From Rhodospirillales bacterium (lineage in GTDB: Bacteria; Pseudomonadota; Alphaproteobacteria; Rhodospirillales; GLO-3), in NCBI GenBank assembly GCA_003354135.1, contig PIVK01000003.1, positions 44,304 through 108,303 on the forward strand: a stretch of DNA of 64,000 nucleotides. Direction: 5' to 3'. The position numbers were made by a program, and so were the translations under genes. Below, piece after piece: positions 42,461-51,062 of this stretch. The notes beneath the pieces are model-generated. The model had not been told where the DNA came from, ran no database searches, and saw only the letters and a list, made by a program, of their open reading frames with translations. The first letter of the stretch is position 1; the number at the start of each line of letters is the position of its first letter.

Positions 42461-42464
<4 letters not shown>
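42276..42464 (+). CDS. Possible small ORF ahead of rlmE, 62 aa
   Basis: MRYESFLDLSWEITTVPQ begins a 62-residue frame with GCGGAG five bases before the ATG. It overlaps the rlmE start with ATGA, consistent with translational coupling. I do not recognise it; it has no signal peptide or membrane segment. In many alphaproteobacteria a ppx/gppA gene sits here, but this is not similar to that protein's C-terminus as far as I can tell. Low confidence that it is a real protein. Confidence 0.25.
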
Positions 42465-44900
<2,436 letters not shown>

Positions 44901-44904
44901 GGTC

Positions 44905-45057
44905 CAAGTCAAACATATGGTGCCCATACGCCGATATAGCGAACTCATCCGGCTAGGCGCGTTGCGCGCCGTGATGCGGGCGCATCACAAGTGTGACGCA
45001 ACGCCGCCGGGGATTTCACTATGTTACGGGTCGTATGGGCACCATATGTTTGACTTG
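44905..45057. mobile_element. MITE-like element with 26-bp perfect terminal inverted repeats
   Basis: The 26 bases at 44905-44930 (core CATATGGTGCCCATACG) are exactly complementary to 45032-45057 (CGTATGGGCACCATATG...). The inner ~100 bases contain GTGATGCG-GG-CGCATCAC (44971-44988) and GGCGCG-TTG-CGCGCC hairpins, and the arms continue imperfectly inward. Outside, CTAGG lies on both sides (44897-44901 and 45063-45067), possibly part of the repeat or a short target duplication. No ORF. It separates guaB from the next gene; it may be a MITE or a large RNA hairpin acting as terminator. Confidence 0.75.
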
Positions 45058-45079
45058 AACCACTAGGTTTTACGTTGGC

Positions 45080-46345
45080 ATGACTCCCGGCGCCCGCCTG
45101 CAGGCCGTCATCGAGCTCCTGGACGAGATCGAGACGGGCCGCGCATCCGCCGACCGGATCATCGAGGCCTATTTCCGCCGCCGCCGCTACGCCGGCTCCA
45201 AGGACCGCCGGGCGGTGGCCGAGCGGGTCTACGGCGTCCTGCGCCGACGCACCCGCCTCGATTGGTGGACGGAGCGGGCCGGGCTCGTCCCTTCGGTGCG
45301 CATCCGGGCGCTGGCCGCCGTCCTGGCCGACGATGAAGACGCGGAGCCCCTGTTCGACGGAGCCGGCCATGCACCCGCGCTCTTGACCGAAGACGAGAAA
45401 CGGCTCGGCGTGCCGTCCCTTGACCACCCCGACATGCCCACCGCCGTCAGGCTGGAATACCCGGCCTGGCTGCAGCGGGCGCTGGAAGGAGCCTTCGGGG
45501 CGGACCTGGAACCGGCTATCGCTGCCCTCAACCGACAGGCCCCTATCGACCTCCGGGTCAATACCCTGAAGACGGACCGCGAGACGGCGTGCCGCACCCT
45601 TCTCGAAGACGGTGTCGAGGCCGAACCGACGTCGCTGTCGCCTGTCGGCCTCCGGCTCGGGGCTCCCAGGCGTCTCGGCGGCACCCGGGCTTTCCGCGAA
45701 GGCCTGATCGAGATCCAGGACGAAGGCTCGCAACTCGTCGCCCTGCTGACCGGCGCGGAACCGAACGCGACAGTCCTCGATTATTGTGCCGGGGCCGGCG
45801 GCAAGACCCTGGCGCTGGCCGCCGCCATGGAAAACCAAGGCCGGCTGTTGGTCTGCGATACGGACGCCAAGCGCCTTGGCCGCATGAACGGACGCCTGCA
45901 CCGCGCCGGGGTGCGCTGCGTCGAAACCAGAGCGCTGCCGATCGAAGGGGTCTGCGTAGCCGAGCGCGTTTTGCTGGATGTTCCCTGCTCGGGCTCCGGC
46001 ATTTGGCGCCGGACACCGGAGGCCCGTTGGCGCCTCGACCCCAGCCGCCTGGCCGAATTTGAATCACTGCAGGCCCGCCTCCTGGACGAGGCCGCTCCGC
46101 TGGTGACCCCGGGCGGGCGGCTTGTTTACGCCACCTGCTCGTTCCTGCGTTCCGAGAACGAGGATCAGGTAGAACGGTTTCTTGCCAAAAATCCCGTTTT
46201 CAGCCCATGTCCCCTTCCCGGAATATGGGGGGAAACGCTCGGCACTCCCTGTCCCGCCGCCGGCCCCTGGCTCCGTCTGTCCCCGCATCTCCACGGTACG
46301 GACGGCTTCTTTGCCGCCGTGCTGGAGCGGGCGAAGACGCCGTGA
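45080..46345 (+). CDS. 16S rRNA m5C methyltransferase, RsmB/Sun (NOL1/NOP2) family
   Basis: 421 residues. N-terminal helical NusB-like region, then a class I SAM methyltransferase. Motifs: LDYCAGAGGKTLALAA (SAM), DVPCSGSGIWRRTPE (one Cys) and LVYATCSFLRSENEDQV (the catalytic Cys), the two-Cys signature of RNA m5C enzymes. RsmB methylates C967 of 16S rRNA; the similarity does not exclude another site. Starts 22 bases after the palindromic element. Ends in a complete C-terminus (DGFFAAVLER). Confidence 0.9.
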   Translation: MTPGARLQAVIELLDEIETGRASADRIIEAYFRRRRYAGSKDRRAVAERVYGVLRRRTRLDWWTERAGLVPSVRIRALAAVLADDEDAEPLFDGAGHAPALLTEDEKRLGVPSLDHPDMPTAVRLEYPAWLQRALEGAFGADLEPAIAALNRQAPIDLRVNTLKTDRETACRTLLEDGVEAEPTSLSPVGLRLGAPRRLGGTRAFREGLIEIQDEGSQLVALLTGAEPNATVLDYCAGAGGKTLALAAAMENQGRLLVCDTDAKRLGRMNGRLHRAGVRCVETRALPIEGVCVAERVLLDVPCSGSGIWRRTPEARWRLDPSRLAEFESLQARLLDEAAPLVTPGGRLVYATCSFLRSENEDQVERFLAKNPVFSPCPLPGIWGETLGTPCPAAGPWLRLSPHLHGTDGFFAAVLERAKTP

Positions 46346-46394
46346 TAGGGTCGCCGTCCAGGCTCAGGATCCACGAAATTCAATGGAGAACAAG

Positions 46395-46898
46395 ATGAAG
46401 CGGAACAGTCTGGCCCTCGTCCTTTTCGCCCTGGTGTTGGGACTGCCGGCTCGGGCAGAGACGACCTCCGCCTGCCCGGACCTGAGTCAGGCCAAGCAGG
46501 TGGCAAACTGCCCGAGCGAGGATGAACTGATGCGCCTGTTCCGCTCAACCTGTGGGGTCGAAAACGCACCGGACGCCGAGAACCCGGAGCTCTGCGATTC
46601 CAAGGCCGAGTTTCGCCGGCGCAAGAACTTGGCACTCTGGGAATCAACGGACGGAGAATTCATGGGCTATGTCGCCTGCAGCGTGCCGCCCGAGCAGATC
46701 AAGTCGAAGAAGCTCGTGAGCCTTGGCCTCGCGAAGCGGGCCGGGCTGACCAAGATCATCTGCACCTACGGCGGCGGGATTCAGTTCACCCTGCGCACGC
46801 GCGAAACCTGCACCGTCCCCGGGGCCTTGCCGACAAAGAAAGGGGTCGCCGCCGACTGCAGCGTCAAGCCCGATACATGCAAGGTGGCCTGCAAGTAA
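46395..46898 (+). CDS. Exported Cys-rich protein of unknown function
   Basis: 167 residues from ATG 46395 (GGAG 8 bases before). Signal peptide RNSLALVLFALVLGLPARA. The mature part has eight or more Cys (ACPDLS, NCPSED, TCGVEN, LCDSK, ACSVPP, ICTYGG, TCTVPG, DCSVKPDTCKVACK), implying disulfides in the periplasm or outside. The YVACSVPPEQ and ICTYGGG parts recall small exported DUF3757-like proteins, but I am not sure. It stands alone between the methyltransferase and the tRNA gene. Confidence 0.7.
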   Translation: MKRNSLALVLFALVLGLPARAETTSACPDLSQAKQVANCPSEDELMRLFRSTCGVENAPDAENPELCDSKAEFRRRKNLALWESTDGEFMGYVACSVPPEQIKSKKLVSLGLAKRAGLTKIICTYGGGIQFTLRTRETCTVPGALPTKKGVAADCSVKPDTCKVACK

Positions 46899-47118
46899 TC
46901 CCAACTGCCGATACGACAGGGCCTTCCCCAAGAATTCCGCCATTCCACTCCATCTGCGGAAATCGCGGAGTCAGATCAACGCACCGCGCAAAATCAGGGA
47001 GGGATTTCGGGGAATGTTCCTCCGCCAAGTGTCTTGCACTCTGCGTCCCACTGGAGTAGTGTCCGGCCCTCAAAACGGCCCCGATACGGGGCCGCATCGT
47101 CTTCTCGGCGGTTGCCGG
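46899..47118. other. Non-coding region upstream of tRNA-Arg
   Basis: No ORF supported. Nothing striking apart from the presumed promoter for the tRNA; TTGCAC (47034-47039) at 80 bases upstream is a possible -35, with TAGTGT (47057-47062) at 17 bases as -10. Low certainty. Confidence 0.3.
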
Positions 47119-47195
47119 GCGCCCGTAGCTCAATTGGATAGAGCGTCTGACTACGGATCAGGAGGTTGGGGGTTCGAGTCCTCCCGGGCGCACCA
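47119..47195 (+). tRNA. tRNA-Arg (anticodon ACG)
   Basis: 77 bases including encoded CCA. Acceptor GCGCCCG pairs with CGGGCGC; D-arm GCTC/GAGC; anticodon stem TCTGA/TCAGG around loop CTACGGA; T-arm GGGGG/CCTCC around TTCGAGT. Anticodon ACG (A34 read as inosine after TadA) decodes CGU/CGC/CGA. No integrase or att-like repeat next to it. Confidence 0.98.
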
Positions 47196-47214
47196 AAAAC
47201 TCTAAGTAAAATCA

Positions 47215-47234
47215 GGGGGTTTCGCAAATCCCCC
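47215..47234 (+). terminator. Hairpin after tRNA-Arg, possible terminator
   Basis: GGGGG-TTT-CGC-AAA-T-CCCCC forms a 5+3 bp stem with one bulge, 20 bases past the tRNA. There is no T-run after it, so intrinsic termination is uncertain; it may serve as 3' processing signal. Confidence 0.35.
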
Positions 47235-47316
47235 GGACGGGGAAGACGGCGGTTCCGCCAGGCCTCCCGTTCGGCGTCCAACAATTTGGCCGCACGGCTG
47301 ACCTGGGTGTTTGACC

Positions 47317-48162
47317 CTACCCCACGCACCCGAGTTCGATTCCGAAGAGCGCCGCCCAGTCGACCCAGCCATAGGCGATCGACAGCAGGAAAAGCCCAAG
47401 GACGACCCGGTAGAGGACGAACGGGGCAAAGGACGCGCGTCGGAGCCAGGCCATCATCAAGGCAATGGCGACGAGAGCCGAAACAAAGGCAAGGCCTGCG
47501 GCCTGCACAGAATCTGCCGTCAGCGCCACGTCGCCGCTCTGGTAAAGCGCCCAGCCCTCCAGACTTCCCGCGGCAAGAACCGCCGGAATCCCGAGCAGCA
47601 TGGAGAAACGCGCCGCATCTGGCCGTTCCATACCGAGCAGGCGGGCAGCCGTCATGGTAATCCCCGAGCGACTGGTCCCGGGCACCAGCGCCAGGACCTG
47701 GGCACCACCGATGATCAACCCATCTCTCAGCGTCAGGTGCTCCATCCGGCGGAGCGTCATCCCCAGCTTGTCGGCCAGCCACAAAAGCAGGCCGAAGCCC
47801 AGAGTCGTCCAGGCGATGACCTCGAACGAACGGATCCCGCCCGGCAGGTACCGGCTCATCAGGTAGCCCGCGGCGACGAGGGGAAGCGTTCCGATTACAA
47901 TGTAACCGAACAGTTTTGCATGGGGGTCTCCGCGTCCTTTAAGGGCCCCGAGAAGCCCTGTCGCCATATCCCAAAGATCGCGCCAGAAGTAGACCATCAC
48001 CGCCCCCACCGTACCCACGTGCATCGCCACGTCCATGACTAGGCCCTGGTCCGGCCAGCAGGTGAACTTCGGCACCAGCACCAGATGCGCCGACGAGCTA
48101 ACGGGCAGGAATTCGGTGATGCCTTGTACCAAGGCCAAGACCGCTATATGTAGCAGAGGCAC
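47317..48162 (-). CDS. uppP: Undecaprenyl-diphosphatase (BacA/UppP)
   Basis: 281 residues from GTG 48162 (GGGGGA upstream); the frame is open further but not conserved. Inner-membrane enzyme recycling undecaprenyl pyrophosphate to the monophosphate for cell wall synthesis; also gives bacitracin resistance. Conserved motifs: LVQGITEFLPVSSSAHL near the start and ALVPGTSRSGITMTAA in the middle, about eight hydrophobic helices. The 3' end lies 122 bases from the tRNA gene, facing it. Confidence 0.95.
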   Translation of the reverse strand: MPLLHIAVLALVQGITEFLPVSSSAHLVLVPKFTCWPDQGLVMDVAMHVGTVGAVMVYFWRDLWDMATGLLGALKGRGDPHAKLFGYIVIGTLPLVAAGYLMSRYLPGGIRSFEVIAWTTLGFGLLLWLADKLGMTLRRMEHLTLRDGLIIGGAQVLALVPGTSRSGITMTAARLLGMERPDAARFSMLLGIPAVLAAGSLEGWALYQSGDVALTADSVQAAGLAFVSALVAIALMMAWLRRASFAPFVLYRVVLGLFLLSIAYGWVDWAALFGIELGCVG

Positions 48163-48476
48163 GGCATATTTCCCCCAAAATCTTGAGGCTTTGTAACACC
48201 GGGACGGTCGGGGCCCAAGACCGGACTTGAAATGATCGTCCCTAGTGACAATATACCTTATTAGCCAGCGAAAGGAGTTTAACACTTGGTGCCCACGTTT
48301 GACGGCGGACTGCGGTCGACGACGGAGCGAACCTTGCCGACGAAGTTGGGATCGTTCGAGAGCTTGAACCGCCGATAGCGGTACGGTCACCAATAATGGG
48401 GAGCCTCAAATGGATTCTTTCGTTAGGCGAGAACCACCAAGGCGTTAGGCGAGAACCACGAATAAGGACCACACGC
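48163..48476. other. Divergent regulatory region uppP / response regulator
   Basis: No secure gene; a 29-codon frame from GTG 48289 with AAAGGAG in front was noticed but is unsupported. Just before the response regulator there are two identical 17-bp direct repeats, CGTTAGGCGAGAACCAC at 48421-48437 and 48443-48459, centred 22 bases apart (two helical turns). They look like tandem operator sites or a recent duplication of the leader. Confidence 0.5.
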
Positions 48477-48845
48477 ATGCTAAAGATACTCATTGTCGAA
48501 GACAACGACGACATCCGCGAGATTCTCGAACTTCAACTCCGTGGCAGGGATTTCACCACGGTGAGCGCATCCGACGGCAAAAAGGGCCTGGCCACGGTCG
48601 AGACCGAAAGGCCGGACCTTATCTTGATGGATCTCAACATGCCGGTGATAACCGGGTGGGAAGCCACGAAACGGCTGAAGACGGCATCCGCGACCCGGGA
48701 CATCCCCATCATCGCCCTGACCGCGTACGCGACATCCGAAGATAGGGACAAGGAATACGAGGCAGGCGCGGACGCGTTCGTGTCCAAGCCCATCGATTTT
48801 GGGCTTCTGCTCGAAAAAATCGATGCTCTTCTTGAAACGGCCTGA
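48477..48845 (+). CDS. Single-domain response regulator (CheY/DivK-like)
   Basis: 122 residues from ATG 48477 (AAGGA upstream). A receiver domain only: acidic pocket EDNDD, phospho-acceptor Asp in LILMDLNMP, Thr in IALTAYA and Lys in FVSKPID. The sequence is of the DivK/hybrid-kinase receiver type. No output domain, so it signals by protein contact. No intact kinase is nearby, but a stub of a kinase C-terminus lies on the opposite strand at 48910-48963. Confidence 0.92.
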   Translation: MLKILIVEDNDDIREILELQLRGRDFTTVSASDGKKGLATVETERPDLILMDLNMPVITGWEATKRLKTASATRDIPIIALTAYATSEDRDKEYEAGADAFVSKPIDFGLLLEKIDALLETA

Positions 48846-48909
48846 CTTCGGCACACCGGTTAGGTCCTGTTTGCATTCATCGCATCCACATGATGGTGCC
48901 GCCCACGCG

Positions 48910-48963
48910 TCATTCTGCAACAGGCGGCGTGAAGAAGAACGTGCCGTCGTTTCCGAAGCAACA
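48910..48963 (-). pseudogene. Fragment: C-terminal end of a histidine kinase
   Basis: Minus strand, directly downstream of the ABM gene stop, reads CCFGNDGTFFFTPPVAE and stop in one frame. GxGTFFFTxP is the end of a HATPase_c domain. Only about 17 codons are left. Weak by itself; the parallel with the longer stub at 42144-42248 (GEGSTFFFTSP) makes it worth recording. Confidence 0.35.
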
Positions 48964-49299
48964 TTACTCCCGGGAAAAGGAATGGGCCCGTTCAACCCTG
49001 GCGACCCTGATGGCAAACCGTTCATACCAGTCGGCTCGCCCCTTCTTTTGCGCCTCCTTGTGGGCGGCGTTTTTCTTCCAGGCTGCGATGGCGGCCTCGT
49101 CGGTCCAGTAGGAGAGGGTAATGCCCCTACCTTCTCCGTTGCGCACCGACTCGATTCCCAGAAACCCCGGCTGCTCAGCGGCCAACGCGACCATCGTCTC
49201 GGCCATAGTGCCGTAGTCTTCCGCGTCGACACCGGTCCGGACCGAGGGAAAGATCACGACGCAGTAGGGTGGCTCGGGAAGTTGGGCGGGAAAAGTCAT
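48964..49299 (-). CDS. Antibiotic biosynthesis monooxygenase (ABM) domain protein
   Basis: 111 residues, ferredoxin-like ABM fold. Typical positions: VVIFPSVRTG near the start, AAEQPGFLGIESVRN in the middle, and LSYWTDEAAIAAWKKNAAHKEAQKKG, given here as SYWTDEAAIAAWK and AAHKEAQKKG. Family members include haem-degrading and quinol monooxygenases, but most single-domain ones have no assigned reaction. No cofactor motif. Cytoplasmic. Alone between a response regulator and a TIM-barrel gene. Confidence 0.85.
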   Translation of the reverse strand: MTFPAQLPEPPYCVVIFPSVRTGVDAEDYGTMAETMVALAAEQPGFLGIESVRNGEGRGITLSYWTDEAAIAAWKKNAAHKEAQKKGRADWYERFAIRVARVERAHSFSRE

Positions 49300-49496
49300 C
49301 TCGGGGTTCGTCCATCGAACAGGGGAGCGTCAATTTAGTACGCCATGATGCAAGGCGCAGCTTGTAACCGCAGCATCCCACACGACCGGTTCCGGCGGAC
49401 AGCACGCGGAAGCGCCGTCCGCTCCCTTGCTTCAACGAGGAGATACATGCACCTCGCCCCTGAATCCACCATTTCTCAAATGCGATTCCCCTGAGT
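49300..49496. other. Short intergenic region, nothing notable
   Basis: About 200 bases between two minus-strand genes. I see no ORF with start signals, no terminator with T-run and no repeat; it presumably contains the promoter of the ABM gene. Confidence 0.3.
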
Positions 49497-50306
49497 TTAC
49501 AGCATTTCAGAAACCCAGTCGTATCCGGCCTGGATTTCGGCTGTGAGCTCGGGGATCGGATACTCGAAGATGACGGTGACGTCCGGGTTGTGGGTGCGCA
49601 CCACGTCCAATACGGCCGCGACGTCGATCCAACCGTCCTCGGGTTTTTGGGACGGGTGTAGAGGGGTGTGGTGGTGCTTGGCGGTATGTTCGGGGCCGGT
49701 CGTGTTCCAGAGGTGCAGGGATCGCGCATGCGGGGCCAGGGCGCGGACGTCGTCCAGGAGGTTCCGGCGGCGCTTGACGGCGCCCAGACAGGTGTGGCCG
49801 ATGTCGATGCATATGCCGAGTTCCGGGTGTTCTTCGATCACGGCCGCGAAGGCTTCCGGGTGGTGGAAGGAGTCGGTGTAGGCGGCGAACTCCACGTCCA
49901 GCGGGATGCCCGTGTTTCGGCTCATCTCGGCCATGCGCCGGACGGCTTGGCGGGCCAACCCGCAGGCCAGGGCCTCGTCCGTGGTGTCGGTCGGCCCGAA
50001 GGTCAGGTGGGTGACCGCATACTCGGCCTCCCAAACCTTCGCCAAGTCCAGGGTATGGCCCAACAGGCGGAAGCTGAGCTCCCGCTTGCCGGCATCCTCG
50101 CAGAGGAAGAAGCAGGTGACACCGACATGGGGGAACCATTCGGGACGGTGGACCGGTGCGTGGAAGCTCACCCGCTTCCGTCCCTCCGCCTTGAGGGGCG
50201 CCATGGTATCCGCAAAGCCGTCCATCCCGGAGTCGGTCAGGTCGAAGAATTCGACCCTGTCCAGACCACGATGCACCAAGTTGGATTCGGGGACGCGCTC
50301 GGCCAT
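49497..50306 (-). CDS. Sugar phosphate isomerase/epimerase-like TIM barrel protein
   Basis: 269 residues of the AP-endonuclease-2/xylose isomerase-like fold. Expected metal-binding acidic and His residues appear at strand ends: SFHAPVHRPEWF, VTHLTFGPTD, DVEFAAYTDSF, CIDIGHTCLGA, SLHLWNTTG and VIFEYPIPEL. The substrate cannot be inferred. Its ATG shares a base with the fliL stop (TAATG), so it is co-transcribed downstream of fliL; a link with flagella is not known to me. Confidence 0.75.
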   Translation of the reverse strand: MAERVPESNLVHRGLDRVEFFDLTDSGMDGFADTMAPLKAEGRKRVSFHAPVHRPEWFPHVGVTCFFLCEDAGKRELSFRLLGHTLDLAKVWEAEYAVTHLTFGPTDTTDEALACGLARQAVRRMAEMSRNTGIPLDVEFAAYTDSFHHPEAFAAVIEEHPELGICIDIGHTCLGAVKRRRNLLDDVRALAPHARSLHLWNTTGPEHTAKHHHTPLHPSQKPEDGWIDVAAVLDVVRTHNPDVTVIFEYPIPELTAEIQAGYDWVSEML

Positions 50307-50821
50307 TATTGCAGCAGGAACTCCTTGAACAGAACGTGACGCATGGTCAGTGGACGGGCCACGTGGTTGAGGATGGTAATGATGTCGAAACGCAGCTTCT
50401 CAGCCCCCTCCCGGCCCACCAAATCCTGGCGCTCCAGAGACCGCAGGTGGATCTTAAGCTTGTCGACGATCAAGGGTTCGACCTCCTGGAGGAGTTCGAC
50501 GTCCTCGGGTTTGGCAACCCCCACCTGGATGCCAAGCTTAAGGAACGGTGCCCGGCAGCGACCGCTCTTGAGGTCGACCATGATTTCAGGCAGTTGATAA
50601 TAGATGGGCTTGGCCAGGAGTTCTGCTGTGTCGACTTCTTGCTCGGTATCCCCGCCGACACCGAGCAGGCTTCCGGTCAGGAGTGCCGTCACGCCGCCGC
50701 CGACCACCAACAGAAGCACCACCCCGGCGGCGATCAGGATCAGCTTCTTCTTGCTTCCCCCATCTTCACGGCCTTCGTCATCGGACTCGTCGTCTTCTTC
50801 GACATCGTCGTCATCGGCCAT
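50306..50821 (-). CDS. fliL: Flagellar basal body-associated protein FliL
   Basis: 171 residues. Acidic cytoplasmic N-terminus (DDDDVEEDDESDDEG), one transmembrane helix (LILIAAGVVLLLVVGGGV) and the periplasmic stomatin/SPFH-like FliL domain with YYQLPEIMVDL and the family end LTMRHVLFKEFLLQ (family: VxxVYFTEFVVQ). FliL supports stator function and torque. No other flagellar gene is in the window. Downstream gene overlaps its stop. Confidence 0.92.
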   Translation of the reverse strand: MADDDDVEEDDESDDEGREDGGSKKKLILIAAGVVLLLVVGGGVTALLTGSLLGVGGDTEQEVDTAELLAKPIYYQLPEIMVDLKSGRCRAPFLKLGIQVGVAKPEDVELLQEVEPLIVDKLKIHLRSLERQDLVGREGAEKLRFDIITILNHVARPLTMRHVLFKEFLLQ

Positions 50822-51062
50822 GGTTTACGCTTCCCGGGTCGAATGCTTTTCCTTGGCGTTATCTAACCAGAAGGGGGGCGGGGGGGCAACCACGGTTAAA
50901 GCCCGCACTCGGACTCCCGGACCATCACCGCATGGCCGGGCACTTCGGCCTTGCACGGGGCTTCGCAGCCGAAGCGTTCAATCCCGCAAAACAGTCCATG
51001 GCTGTTCCCCGTTCAACCATCAACCGGGCTTGTACCCGCGTTGTTGCGAAGACGCGGCCGGA

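Noticed and set aside
47119..47340. tRNA-Arg as attachment site of a mobile element
   Set aside because: No duplicated tRNA 3' end or integrase is found nearby; the flanking genes are housekeeping.
48289..48378. 29-codon ORF (GTG start) with AAAGGAG in front, between uppP and the response regulator
   Set aside because: Only the ribosome site supports it. The protein has no recognisable feature and the length is within chance.
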